From positions 140,112 through 204,111 of the forward strand of contig LSRX01000369.1 in the NCBI GenBank assembly GCA_001939145.1: DNA of 64,000 nucleotides. The letters are read 5' to 3'. The stretch comes from Symbiodinium microadriaticum (lineage: Eukaryota; Sar; Dinophyceae; Suessiales; Symbiodiniaceae). Of the stretch, positions 21,651 through 32,249 are shown piece after piece. Numbering within the stretch: the stretch's first letter is position 1; each line of letters starts with the position of its first letter. The notes under the pieces are model-generated. The model made no database searches. It saw only the letters and a program-made list of their open reading frames with translations, and was not told where the DNA came from. Made by a program: the position numbers and the translations under genes.

Positions 21651-21867
21651 AATGCTTTGCGCAACACCGAGGATGTACTTCAGTTTTATTTACTTTGCCA
21701 TTTTGAACGTTGCCCGGGCCTTGGCAAATCAGACCCTTCCGTTCGTCTGTGCACAGAGAGAATGCATGCCGCTCGTCCTGCTGCTTCCACATTGCCGGAC
21801 AGCCTGTAGGCAAAACTATAGCCCGAAAACAACTACAGGCGCTATCATGCGCATAGAATATCCCGTA

Positions 21868-21884
21868 CATATATATATATATAG

Positions 21885-21919
<35 letters not shown>

Positions 21920-21941
21920 TATATATATATATATACATATG
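21868..21941. repeat. AT and CT dinucleotide microsatellite
   Basis: (AT)n, (CT)n and (AT)n in sequence. The Leu/Ser or Tyr/Ile runs translated from it are not real protein. Confidence 0.95.
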
Positions 21942-22713
21942 TATGTGGGGGGCTGTCGGCACCTGAACAAAGTTTGTGAGTTAGTTAGTTGCAGCTTAGG
22001 TGATTTGTCGTAAAGGCAGCTCTGTATGGAATGACGTGAAGCAGACCCCTTGGTGGACGTTTCGCAAGTGGTTGAAATAGCATGGTTGGAATGAAGCTGC
22101 ACCCCTGGTCTTGGGAAAGGCAGGAGCTGCGTCAGTCTTGAAGAGCTAGTGCTCCGTTGCGGAGGCAGCTTCACAATCTTCGATCCGGTTGGTGTGAGTG
22201 CTGTTGGAAACGCTTTCTGTTGTCTGATCGGCATGAGGCTGCGGATGTTTGGAAACGTCGACATTCAGCCTTTTCGCCGTTGTGACTTCGAGCATATGCA
22301 TCGGTTGATGAAAATTCCTGGTTGTAGGACTGTTGCCTTAGGGGCAACTGTTGTCCCGCTTGGTTCCAGACCACGAGTGTGTTCAGCGACCGTTGTTTGT
22401 GGTGCTTTGGGCACCTGGCATCACATGTGTTGGGAGTGCCAAGCTAGTTTTATATAAACCCTACCTTAACCCCAAAGAACCTACCCTTTTAAGGGCTTAT
22501 ATACTTAGTTCTCCAATACCCAATCTTTAAACTTTTTAGTTTCTTATAACTTAGTAGTAATCTGAAAGTTCAACCTTTCATTTTACTGGCTTAAAGGGGA
22601 AGTAAGTATAAGGATATCACAATAAAGAACCCTAAAATCGGAGGTTCTTTAGTCCTCTGTTCTGCTCTCGCCCACCGCCTCCGAACTGCGGTCTTCTCCG
22701 GCGCTGGGGATAG

Positions 22714-22900
22714 GGTCGCAAGGCTGAGTGGGACAGGGTCCTGACTTACGGTTGATGATATAAATCCTGCATTACCCATCATAAGGATTGTACCATAATT
22801 CCCATAGTTTCGGGTCCCTAAGGTAATGCAGGATTTCGATCGTCCACAGTATCTCGCGCAGATTCAAAAGCACCTGTGGCGACGTAGATGGGGCTCGTAG
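22714..22900 (+). CDS. Hypothetical exon split by MITE-A
   Basis: The left part after AG|GGT reads GRKAEWDRVLT. The right part after the element reads LAQIQKHLWRRRWGS and then TAG. Joining with one TA target retained inserts Tyr and gives RVLTYLAQIQKHLW, a continuous amphipathic basic helix. Element borders 22749-22851. No family recognised. Confidence 0.5.
22749..22851. mobile_element. MITE family A
   Basis: TA CGGTTGATGATATAAATC at the left, a slightly eroded ATCGTCCACAG TA at the right, internal GGTCCCTAAGGTAATGCAGG. Confidence 0.9.
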
Positions 22901-22929
22901 CTTGGTCGTCGTGGTCGCGCTTGCTGTGG

Positions 22930-24440
22930 TCGTTAACATAAGGCTCCTTTCTTGCTCGCCCAGGCTCCTCCGTGTCTGGTGTGAGTACGTGCGAATTTCT
23001 TTGCTAGGTTGTTTTCTAGCTTGGGTTGTTTTCTAGGTTGGATAAGTATAGGAGCTGTCAACTGTTGCCACAAGCTTTGGCTGCAGGCTTCGCTTCTGTT
23101 CTCATGTTGGATGGTCGCCCCTCTCTTTGTTTGAAGGGGCTCAGAGTGGTGTCCTGTCCATTTGGGGGCTGTCGGCACCTGAACAAAGTTAGGTAGTTTT
23201 GGCAGCCGGCTTGGCCCTCAGTGCATGCGAAAGTTCATCATCATTGCAGCTTAGGTGACGGGCGTTTTCTGTTCCAGTGCTATCGAGAGCGCATCAGAGG
23301 CGCCTCCGTGACTGACTTTCATTTTGAGGGTGTAGAGTGGGTATAGGGTTTCGGGTTTCAGGGTTCGGATTCTTCCGGAGGTACTGTCGTGAAGTATTTC
23401 GGATGAGTTTTAGTTAGAGAGCATTCGGTTTTTGTGATCTTAAAGTTTTCTGCGCCACAAAGGCTGCAAGTCGCGAAATTTCGCGGCTTAGCACGGTTGA
23501 CCGGCTTGGATGAGGTATGCCTGCTAGTTTTAAAGAAGCCTGTGTTATGGCTATACCTGTGACATAAGCGGTGCGTAATCACACGCCGTGGCACATCCTT
23601 GCCCGTGCTTTCCTTCCGCCCTGCAAGAGGTCGCTTCTCCAAGACCTTGCGACCCTCACGACTGGAACCATAAGTTTGAGCCTTTACACAGTAATTTTTG
23701 AGCCCCAAACCCACAACGAAGCACGCCAAGGTATTGAAATTGAAAGTTATGCTTGCAGAAACGTGTTGGCAGGATGCAGGCATGCTGGTCGTCGACCACA
23801 TGCGAAAGACCGAGGCGCCGAGCAGTTTAAGATGTACCGACTAGTAGGTTTACGTTTGCTATGATGGTTTAGATGCAGGGGTTATGTTCACGGTTTTTTG
23901 GGGTGGGGGAGTTTCCAGCCTTGAAGGCATTAGTAAATTTACGACTTTTTGGGCCAATACTTTTTGGGCGTTCGGACTTCAGCGTGTTCGGGTTCAGGGT
24001 CGCGTGGGTAGGTTTCGGCTTTAGTGTTTCGGGTAGGTTGCTTAAAGTGGGTCCTAAACCGATGCAGTCTTAGATCTTCATCACGCGCTCCACCGCCACA
24101 GCCCTGACGCCTTCCCACCCTAACGGCCTGTCAAGGAAGTCTCTCACAGAGTTTCTGACCCCTAGTCCTATAGCCCGTCCCCACTCCTGAACCTCGAAGC
24201 AGACCCTCAGCACCGTATGAGCCTTATACAGACTCGAGAAACCCGAAATTGACCCCAAAATGCCGAAGCTTTCATCGCAGTAGCATTTTCTCGTTGTTAC
24301 GGCGTTCGCAGTATGCAGGAGTATGCGACGAAGCTCACGAACCTGCTCTTTGGATCCAACGGGTTCGACGGGTGATGCGAGAGTGGGGCTTGTGGGCTTG
24401 GCCCTTCTGAGCCGATCTTAAGCCCGGGAATGCAGGGGCC
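22930..24440. other. Large repeat-poor stretch, no firm gene
   Basis: Unique sequence with open but unconvincing frames on both strands. The best is a minus-strand frame at 24070-24258 (LRVCFEVQEWGRAIGLGVRN then SVRDFLDRPLGWEGVRAVAV), possibly an exon on the minus strand. Around 24336 a plus frame reads EYATKLTNLLFGSNG. Neither could be linked to anything else. Confidence 0.35.
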
Positions 24441-24565
24441 TAAAGAATTAGGGTTTAGGGTGTAGGGTTTAGGGAATGACCTACACTATTTTGGGGGTTC
24501 CTAGTTCCTTGTCTTCAAAAACTCGATTCTAATTATGAAGGCCCCGACAGTAGGGTAATTGGGAG

Positions 24566-24640
24566 GATCATGGCTGACTGCTGTATTCGTACTTTTCGTC
24601 TTAGCATCCTTGCCATCCTTTGGGGAGCTAGCCTGGCACG
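24566..24640 (+). CDS. Voltage-gated ion channel, filter and S6-like exon (tentative)
   Basis: After GGGAG the frame begins with two bases that complete the Gly left open by the exon ending at 17917, giving TATGSWLTAVFVLFVLASLP. TG-x-SW is the end of the selectivity filter in this family, although one Gly of the usual TGG is absent. AVFVLFVLASL is a plausible S6. The conserved Asn of S6 was not seen, and the exon's 3' end is unclear. Confidence 0.45.
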
Positions 24641-25208
24641 GAAGCCCTTTCGCCCAAAACACCATGTCGTTGCAGTCTAGCATACCCACCGGCTCTTTAC
24701 CCTCAACCCTAAGCCCATCGGCTCTTTTAGGGCTTAGGGCTTAGGGTTTAGGGTTTACATCAGCCCGCAAACCCGTTACAGTCAAAGACCCATCGTTTTT
24801 CGGTGCGGATTTCGGCTTCCAGGTTCTGGATTTCTGGGCTCCCAGACGGTTATGCCGTCGTAAGGTTTGGGGTCTTAGAGTTTAGGGTTTAGGGTTGTAC
24901 GGTTCAGGGTTTTAGAGTTCATGGCGCCGGTTTAGGGTTTACTGAGCTCCAACCCTAAACCGTAACGCCCCCCAAGCCTTCACGTCGCAGGCCCTGAACC
25001 TATAACTTATAACCTTGAACTCTAAAGGCCAGCCCCTAAAGTCAAAAACCCTACACTCTGAAGCATTGAAGCCTAACCCCTAAACTTCTAAAGCCCTAAA
25101 CCGTTTGGCTAAAGCCCCAAAGCCCTAAGGCCTGAAGAACCCGAAAGTCTTAAACCCCTAAAGCCCTAAAGAACCCCCCAAATCCCCGAAACCCCTAAAC
25201 CGACCAAG

Positions 25209-25260
25209 GTTTAAGCAGATCGATGCCGATAACTCGGACACCATCTCCATACTGGACCGG
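25209..25260 (+). CDS. Ion channel EF-hand 1 exon
   Basis: After AAG|G it reads FKQIDADNSDTISILD. Positions DADNSDTISILD fit an EF-hand loop: D at 1, D at 3, S at 5, T at 7, S at 9. Position 6 is Asp instead of the usual Gly, and 12 is Asp instead of Glu. Dinoflagellate channels of this type carry an EF-hand pair after S6. The donor is unclear. Confidence 0.65.
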
Positions 25261-26110
25261 CAGCGGCAAACTGGATATCAGGGGATATTCGTGTTTAGGG
25301 TTTAGGGTTTAGGGTTCAGGGTTAGGGAAGACTTGAATATAGAAGCCTGAGTAGTTACGTCAATAGTGTTCCTTAGTGTTCCTTTGGTATAACTATATCA
25401 CAATATACTATCAAAAGGGCTACTCTAATTGTTAAAGACCACAGGCCTGCTAAAGCTTGGAGTTTCGGATTTCGGGTTTCCAGATCGTTATTTGGACCTT
25501 ACAACCCTAAGCCCTAAACCCTAAATCCTTACAACCAAACCGAAAGTGCTATGCTCCAAAGGCCCCCCTAGCCCTGAACCCCGTAAGAAAGGCAGCTTTC
25601 ATGTAAAGTCGTCCTAAACCCCCAGAACCCTCAAACCCAAGAGCGTTAAACCCTAAGCCCTAAACCCTAAACCCTAAACCCAAGAGCCCTCAACCCTAAA
25701 CCCTAAAACCTAAACTGCAACTCTCGTTTGAGCCTCAACATCCAACCTTGAGACCCCCAAGCACCGAAGCACACAAACACCCGACCCCCACATATCTCGA
25801 ATCTCAATCGCGCCAAACGCCATAAATCGTGCGGGATGTCCCTAAACCCTAAACCCCTAAACCCCCCTAAACCCAAAACCCTAAACCCTAAACCCTAAAC
25901 CCTAGAAGTCTCGGACTGCGGAGCCCTAATGACTTGCATCCAGCTTCGAGCACTGCACCAACCATGGAGGTGAAGCCCTGAACCCTCCAAGCCCGCAAAC
26001 ACCCCAAGCCCTAGAAACCCCCTAAACCCTAAACCCTAACCCTAAACTCCTAAACCCTAAACCCTAAACCCTTAACTCCTGAACCCTAAACCCTAGACCC
26101 TTAACCCAAG

Positions 26111-26197
26111 CATTCAGAGCACCAGGAGTTCGAGGAGAACTTCGGGGATCCGGAGGTGAAGGCCCTCTTCCAAACACTGGGCATCGACGAGGATAAG
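26111..26197 (+). CDS. Ion channel inter-EF-hand linker exon
   Basis: It reads HSEHQEFEENFGDPEVKALF then QTLGIDEDK. The F-x-D-P-E-V-x-A-x-F-x-x-L-G-I-D pattern is the helix between the two EF-hands in dinoflagellate channels. It ends at AAG|GCCTGG (GC donor), and the next exon opens GAG|GCATGG, so the join reads EDKAWKLF with no gap. Confidence 0.75.
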
Positions 26198-26578
26198 GCC
26201 TGGCGTTTAGGGTTTTAGGCGTTTAGGGTTTAGGGTTTTGGGGTTTTAGGGTTTGGAGTTTAGGGTTTAGGGTTTTAGGGTTTAGGGTTTTAGGGTTTAG
26301 GGTTTTAGGGTTTAGGTTTTAGGGTTTAGCGTTTTAGGGTTAAGGGGTTTGGGGTTTAGGGGACACCAGCAGCTTTTCAAACCTCAGTTGCCAAAAGCCC
26401 CTAAATCATTAAGTTAGGGGCCTTAGTAAGTAGCATAGGAAATTGGGCTCGATTATCGTGTGAACATATTCGGACTGTAAGGGAATGTTCTTAAGGAATT
26501 CCGACACCTACGATCAACCACCCCTGAACCCGAAACCCTAAACCCCCTTCTCAAATCCCAAGACGCCCAAGTGACGAG

Positions 26579-26643
26579 GCATGGAAGCTCTTCGAGATAC
26601 TCGACGAGAACGAGGATGGTGAGATCCACGTCGAAGAGTTCGT
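26579..26643 (+). CDS. Ion channel EF-hand 2 exon
   Basis: It reads AWKLFEILDENEDGEIHVEE then F. DENEDGEIHVEE is a near-perfect EF-hand loop (D1, N3, D5, G6, I8, E12), so calcium binding is likely. The GC donor at TTCGT|GCCACC leaves phase 2 and joins the exon at 28306 as EEFVSRCFKLRG. Confidence 0.8.
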
Positions 26644-26659
26644 GCCACCGGTCTGACCT

Positions 26660-26798
26660 TACTTGGAGGGTCGGCGGAGTTAGTAAGTAATTTGGTAGTA
26701 AGAAGGCTTATAAGTACCTTAAAAAGGGATCCTAATTGGAGTTATGATACTGAGTCTATAAAAGTAACTGCGTACTAAGTCTCCGGACCCTCCACGTA
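26660..26798. mobile_element. MITE family B
   Basis: TA CTTGGAGGGTCGGCGGAGTT at the left and ACTAAGTCTCCGGACCCTCC ACG TA at the right. It lies within the intron just after EF-hand 2. Confidence 0.85.
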
Positions 26799-27085
26799 GG
26801 CAGCAGGGTCGAGAGTTTTCGGGGGTTCGCCGGCTTCACTATGTAAAGCTAAACCCTAAACCGCAAACCCTTAAACCCCTAAAGCCTAAACCCTGAACCC
26901 TAAACCCCTAAACCCTTAAACCCTAAGCCCTAAACCCTTAAACCCTAAACCCTAAGCCCAAGAAGGATGATGAAATCAAGGATCCCTCATGGGGCCGGAC
27001 ACTGTCTTCGGGCGGATCTAAAGAAGGCCATCTTTAGGCGATCGTGTGCGTAGCTGGTTGCACTCAAGGATCCTCAGAAAGATCG

Positions 27086-27206
27086 CCTGGGTCCTTGTTA
27101 ATTAAGGATTTAAAATTTAAGTTACCATCATAGGGATCTATAGTAAATAATATGGTTTCATTATTATGGGAACTTCAATTGCGTTAAATCCCGTAACAAG
27201 AACCCA
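27086..27206. mobile_element. MITE family F
   Basis: GGGTCCTTGTTAATTAAGG at the left and its inverse CCCGTAACAAGAACCC at the right, with the shared core TAGGGATCTATAGTAAATA. Confidence 0.8.
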
Positions 27207-27319
27207 GTCGCTAGGACCGAAATCCATAGGCCCGTAAGCCATGCCCCAAGTCTCAGCCCCTAAAGCCTCAGCCCCCGAAAGCTTTCAACATGAGATCGCA
27301 TGTAGAAGGCTGTTTGGGT

Positions 27320-27720
27320 TTAGGGTTTAGGGTTATTAGGGTTTTTAGGGTTATTAGGGTTATTAGGCTTATTGGTGTTATTAGGGTTTAGGGTTTTGGG
27401 TTTAGGGTTTAGGGTTTAGGGTTTTCAAGGATTCAAGAATCTAAATCTATTATTCCTCAGGGGTTCCTGAATATCAATGCAGCATGATATACCTCAAAAC
27501 CCAGTTCCAAGAATTAAGGCCCCTATACCCGGCCAGCCCCGGCCAACCCCTAAACCCGAAGCCCTAAACCCTAAACCCGAAATCCTAAACCTTAAACCTA
27601 AACCCTAATAACCCTAATAACCCTAATAACCCCAATAACCCTAATAACCCTAATAACCCTAATGACCCTAAACCCTACACCCTAAACCCTAATAGCCCTA
27701 ATAGCCCTAATAGCCCTAAG
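27320..27720. repeat. Foldback of variant TTATTAGGG repeats
   Basis: The left arm (27325-27395) is a TTTAGGG tract with several GGGTTATTAGGG units. The right arm (27595-27720) holds CCCTAATAACCC and CCCTAATAGCCC units. This variant is found nowhere else in the window. The arms flank ~150 bp of AT-richer unique sequence. Confidence 0.75.
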
Positions 27721-28002
27721 CCCCACTCCACTGAGTTCAAGATGCACGGCTTCTGGCAGCCGCGCCAGTCAAACCAACAAGGCTTCGTCGGAACCCTCAA
27801 CCTTCTAAGGTTAGAAGTATGGGACCCTTGTGCCTGCCTAGGGACCCTTTAGAGTACATATAGGGTATATATAGCAGGTGTATAAGGATCCCAGGGTTAA
27901 GCTGAAGCCCAGAACCCAAGAACTTTAACCCTGAACCGTCCCTGTAGACCTCAAGGACCCATGACGTAGGAAGTTATGACCACTTCCATTAACAAACAGC
28001 AT

Positions 28003-28213
28003 AGAAGACAATAGAAGACATTAGACTAGACCAGGCTGGATTAGACTAGACTAGACTAGACTAGACTAGACTAGACTAGACTAGACTAGACGAGACGAGA
28101 CGAGACGAGACGAGACGAGACGAGACGAGACGAGACTAGACTACACTAGACTACACTAGACTACACTAGACTACACTAGACTACACTAGACTACACTAGA
28201 CTAGACTAGACCA
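28003..28213. repeat. Pentanucleotide satellite CTAGA/CGAGA
   Basis: Three blocks in order: (CTAGA)n, then (CGAGA)n, then (CTACACTAGA)n, ending with CTAGA again. It looks like local expansion with successive point variants. Confidence 0.95.
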
Positions 28214-28305
28214 TACAACATCCTAGACCCTAAGCCCTAAGCCCTAAACCTTAAACCCTAAAGCCAGAAAGGTAAGGTCATGGGGGATCCCCTTGCTGCA
28301 TCGAG

Positions 28306-28357
28306 GTCACGCTGCTTCAAGCTGCGCGGTTCTGCGCAGCGGCTAGACACAGAGAGG
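28306..28357 (+). CDS. Ion channel post-EF-hand exon
   Basis: After GAG|G it reads SRCFKLRGSAQRLDTER. In dinoflagellate EF-hand channels the second EF-hand is followed by GCxxLRGxAxxxD, and this exon matches in spacing and charge. The frame ends at TGA 28364, but the true end may be an earlier donor. This is the last channel exon I could identify. Confidence 0.65.
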
Positions 28358-28369
28358 ACCCAGTGACTC

Positions 28370-28458
28370 CAAAACCCCTGAATTAAGGAATTTTCCTTAA
28401 ATCATATTTGGGGTCCTACGATAATTTAAGGTATATTCCTGAATTAAGGGGTTTTGAA
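28370..28458. mobile_element. MITE family D
   Basis: CAAAACCCCTGAATTAAGG at the left and its inverse CTGAATTAAGGGGTTTTG at the right, with an ATTTGGGGTCCTACGATAA centre. Confidence 0.8.
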
Positions 28459-28588
28459 AGCCGTGCGGGCAGTGCCCAACTGCTTGAAGGTTTTTCAAAC
28501 TGAAAGCCGGGAGGGTGTGAAGGAGGTTTGGGTGTAGGGTTTAGGGTTTAGGGCATAGGATTTAGGGTTTAGGGTTTAGTGTTTGGGC

Positions 28589-29250
28589 TCAGGGTGTAGG
28601 ATTTAGGTTGTAGGTGTTGGGTGGAGGGCTGCAGGTGTCGGGGTTGGGGTTAAGCAAGAATCCATAGAACCCAGGCCCCAAAATACAATTGATGCCAAGC
28701 CATGAGCTGAGAGGTTGTTTGCTGGAACTAGCTCTTGGGGTTTCTAAAAGGGCCTTCCTTTTGAAACCACATGACACCCTGATAAGAAGAAGCTCTTCGA
28801 ATGAAGTTTCTGAACCAGAGGCGGCACAGTTCAAAATTAGTAATGTTGTTACTTAGGGCTCCTTATTATGATATCCTGCGTACATCTACGTACCATATCC
28901 CCAAAACCCTATTCCAACGATTGAGGCTCCTACATCAAGAAGCCCTTTCTGTTTCAGCCTTTCGGGTGGTTTGCAGCCAACGGATGCGAGTGCTTGGGAG
29001 TGGAGGGTTTAAGGTTGAATCTAGGGTTGCAGAACCTGCAGCAGCAGGGCACATGGGGCGGACGAGTTCAGCCTTTGGGCTGCCGCCCACATTTTTCGCC
29101 ACCCGGTACATGTCGCTTCTCATTCTTCGGGCGATGGTCACTTTCGCATTGTTTGCCCGCCCAGTTTCTTGGCAGAGTCTTTGTGGGGTAACCCAATTTT
29201 CCTGACTCTCCGGATGGATGTCCACTTTGATGCCACATGCTTGCTTGAAG
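28589..29250 (-). other. Repeat-free island, possible minus-strand coding
   Basis: On the minus strand, 28589-28834 includes GSETSFEELLLIRVSCGFKR, and 28935-29225 includes WVTPQRLCQETGRANNAKVT and RRMRSDMYRVAKNVGGSP. Plus-strand frames are equally long but less protein-like. An AT-rich inverted-repeat block lies at about 28835-28930. Call uncertain. Confidence 0.3.
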
Positions 29251-29289
29251 CATAGGGCGCTTCTCCCTGGTGCCAGTAGAGGTTTTGCT

Positions 29290-29420
29290 GGGCTCTTGTT
29301 AAAGGATTTAATTTTAAGTGACCATAGTAATGAAACCCATGTTATTTACTATACATCCCTATTACAGTAACTTAAACCCTAAGCCCGAAACCCTAAACCC
29401 TGCACCCTGAACAAGAGCCC
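29290..29420. mobile_element. MITE-F with telomere-like tract inside
   Basis: Ends GGGCTCTTGTTAAAGG and GAACAAGAGCCC. The right half is replaced by CCCTAAGCC/CCCTAAACC units. Confidence 0.75.
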
Positions 29421-29969
29421 AGTTTGGGGTCTGGGGTTTTCGAGTTTTAGGAGTGTAGGGTTGCGGGTTTAAATCCGGACCTTGGGTTTTAGGCCCTGGG
29501 GCTTCAGGGTTTAACCCTAAACCCAAAACCCTAAACCCTAAACTTAAACCCTAAACCCTAAACCCTAAACCCTAAACTTAAACCCTGAACCCTAAGCCCT
29601 AAACCCTAAACCCTAAACTTAAACCCTAAACCCTAAACCCTAAACCCTAAACCCTAAACTTGAACCCTAAACCCTAAACTTAAACCCTGAACCCTAAACC
29701 CTAAACCCCAAACCCTAAACGTAAACCCTAAATCCTAAACCCTAAACCCTACACTCATCGGTTGGGCTCGGGGTACAGGATGTAGGGTCTTGGTCTTCCA
29801 GTGCAGGGTTGCGTGGTTCAGGCTTATGGGGTATAGGGGTATAGGGGTTTAGGGGTTTAGGGGTTTAGGGTTATGGGTTATTTGTTATGGGGTTTAGGGT
29901 ATAGGGGTATAGGGGTTTAGGGGTTTAGGGGTTTAGGGTTATGAGTTATGGGGTTTAGGGTTATGTGGT

Positions 29970-30066
29970 NCACTTCCCTCGTTCTCAACCAGCAGCAACG
30001 CCGGACCGGCCCCATCGCAAGGAGCGGCGTTAGAGGGAAACACCTACGGGGGAGGGGGGGGGGGGT
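29970..30066 (+). repeat. Assembly-edge copy of the 31.95 kb exon
   Basis: Immediately after an n, about 90 bp (CACTTCCCTCGTTCTCAACC onward to a G-run) repeats the sequence at 31977-32067, which itself ends at another n. The copy starts mid-codon with no splice site. I read it as a scaffold join artefact rather than a second exon. Confidence 0.7.
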
Positions 30067-30453
30067 ATAGGGCTTAGGGTGTAGACTTCTGAGCCGGGTT
30101 TAGGGTATACGGTATACGGTTTAGGGTTTAGGGTTTAGACTTGAGGGTGGGTTGGGCCTGAATGATTAGTAACGCTATTCCCTTTTGATGCGTTTGTTGA
30201 CTCTGGCATCCGTGGAAGAAGACACGAACATTGTTCCGGCTCGTAAAGTCCTCGTATACTTCTACTGTAAAATAACGCCCAAGCCCTGTTCTAGTTATTG
30301 AGGCCCTAGACCCTAAACCCTAAACTTAAATCCTAAACCCTAATTCCTAAACCCTACACTGGGAAGCGCATCATCCTAAACCCCTGCCGCCTGGGGATGA
30401 CTGCGGCACACACGGGAGCTCAGGCTTACACCCTAATCCAAAACTCATATGAC

Positions 30454-30557
30454 TCATATGTGTAGTTCTCTAAGTTAGGGTCCCTTGAGGGGTCCTTTGT
30501 ATAAGGGTGTGGTACCAGTTTGGGGACCTCAAAGGGGACCCTAATTCAGAGAACTCA
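30454..30557. mobile_element. MITE family C
   Basis: TGTAGTTCTCTAAGTTAGGG at the left, CCCTAATTCAGAGAACTCACC at the right, core AGTTTGGGGACC. Confidence 0.85.
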
Positions 30558-30565
30558 CCTTATAG

Positions 30566-30707
30566 GCACCCTGCTTCTAGTTTTAAGGCAATCCTGAAAG
30601 GATTCGGGCAACCCTTCTCCCTAAGCCGAAGATGCCCAAGGCCTAATCATCAGGAGCAGCGAACTTCCACCGAAGCCCCGTGCTCCAAACGCCCAACACC
30701 ACCTTAA
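30566..30707 (+). CDS. Hypothetical exon following MITE-C
   Basis: TATAG|G directly after the element end gives RHPASSFKAILKGFGQPFSL then SRRCPRPNHQEQRTSTEAPC and SKRPTPP, then TAA. The element border plus TA supplies the acceptor. Basic and Pro/Ser-rich; function unknown. Confidence 0.4.
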
Positions 30708-31559
30708 ACCACCGGGAAGGCACGGTTTGGGAGTTAAGGTTTAGGTAATCTCTTGCACCCTGATTTAGGGCTTTCATAATTAGAGAGAGGGGTTTGGGGC
30801 ACATGACAGTATGATTCTATAGGGACCATGAGGGGTTGGTTGTATTACTGATTCAGAACCCTGCACTCACAAAATCCTGCAGAAAGTCTACACAAGGCCT
30901 CTACAACCTTGAGAGGAACCCTGAAAGGGGGTTCAATATACTCAGGCTTTAAATGCCAAACGCACAAAAACCCAGAAGCCCTACAACAAACAACTCCTAA
31001 ACCCCAGAAGACCGACACGCCCAACAGCACTAAACCGCAAACGCCCTAACACCAAAAAATCCTAAACCCCAAACGCGCTAATCCCTAAACCCTAAACCCT
31101 AAACCCCGAGAGCCCGGAAACGAGGAGTCACACGAGCTACAATCCGAGTTCGTGATCCATCCGAGGCCCGGGTTTAGGGTTTAGGGTTTCGGGGATGAGG
31201 GGTTTATTGTTTAGGGGTTTAGGGTTTTGGGGGTCTAGGGTTTGGGGTGTAGGGGTTTCGGGGTTAGGGGGTTTCGGCTTTTGGTCATCTCATTTAGAGG
31301 TCCTTAAGACTTAAGAATCCCGCCATTCAGAGTTTGTACTTTTCAGGCACCTGCACAAAGGTTACCGGTTCAACAACCTACTGGTACGGGCTAAGAGCTA
31401 AATCCCGCGTCTCACCCCAAGCCCCAAGCGCATCCATCTACGGGCCCAACTCAAGTCTTCGAAATCCGCAGCCCGAAGGAATTCTAGCCGGAAATCCTCG
31501 TTTGGTTTGGGTGCAACTCCTGAGAAGTGTAAGCCCCCGCCCTCTCAGCAAATGGGTTG

Positions 31560-31656
31560 GACTTATATGTACCCGAAAAGGGATCCTAATAGGTTTTCTT
31601 GATACTTATAAGTCTATAAAATAAATACTTACTAAATCCCCGGACCCTCCAAGTAG
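31560..31656. mobile_element. MITE-B, left end lost
   Basis: Core GACTTATATGTACCCGAAAAGG to the right end CCCCGGACCCTCCAAG TA. The left inverted end is missing. Confidence 0.75.
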
Positions 31657-31948
31657 CGTTCAAGGTTCTGTTTAGGGTTTAAGGTTTAGTGTAGGCTTCA
31701 GGGGGTTAAGAGTGAAGGGGTTTAGAGGTGAGGGGTTTCGGAAAAAGGGTTCATCAGCTGGCGTATAGGCTTCAGCGTCTAGGTTCCGGCGAGCTATAAC
31801 TGTAGAGACTGCAGGATCGTAACCCCGGTTGCTATAAGCCCCTTCATCTCTCAAGTAGGCACAAAACCCTGAACCCTACACCCTACACCCTAAACCCTTA
31901 ACCCTAGACCCTAAACGCTAAGCCCTAAACCCTATTCCTCACCGGGAG

Positions 31949-32067
31949 GCTATGTCAATGATCTTCTACGGGGTATCACTTCCCTCGTTCTCAACCAGCA
32001 GCAACGCCGGACCGGCCCCATCGCAAGGAGCGGCGTTAGAGGGAAACACCTACGGGGGAGGGGGGGG
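31949..32067 (+). CDS. Hypothetical Ser/Ala-rich exon
   Basis: After GGGAG|GCT it reads AMSMIFYGVSLPSFSTSSNA then GPAPSQGAALEGNTYGGGG, running into a G-homopolymer and an n at 32068. The sequence downstream is unresolved, so the end of the exon is unknown. Confidence 0.45.
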
Positions 32068-32249
32068 NTTAGGGGTTTGGGGTTTAGGGGTTTAGGGGTT
32101 TAGGGGTTTAGGGGTTTAGGGTTTAGGTTTTGGGGTTTCGGGTTCAGGGATTAGAGCGTTTTGGGGTTTAGGGTTTAAGGTTTAAGGGTTTAGGGTTTTG
32201 GGTTAAGGTTTAGGGTGCCCTGCTTTCGCAGCCTCTCTTCTCGCAAGGA

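Larger units (their letters stand above)
21946..23262. repeat. Dispersed direct repeat pair
   Basis: GGGGGCTGTCGGCACCTGAA continuing ACAAAGTT occurs at about 21949-21975 and again at 23163-23191. Each is followed by TTGCAGCTTAGGTGA (near 21989 and 23244). The spacing differs (about 15 versus 53 bp), so this is either a duplicated segment with an indel or one diverged element family. The unique sequence between them (22000-22450 and 22930-23160) has no supportable gene except the exon at 22714. Confidence 0.7.

Noticed and set aside
29970..30066. Second genuine copy of the AMSMIFYG exon
   Set aside because: The copy begins mid-exon immediately after an n and lacks the acceptor, so an assembly artefact is more likely.
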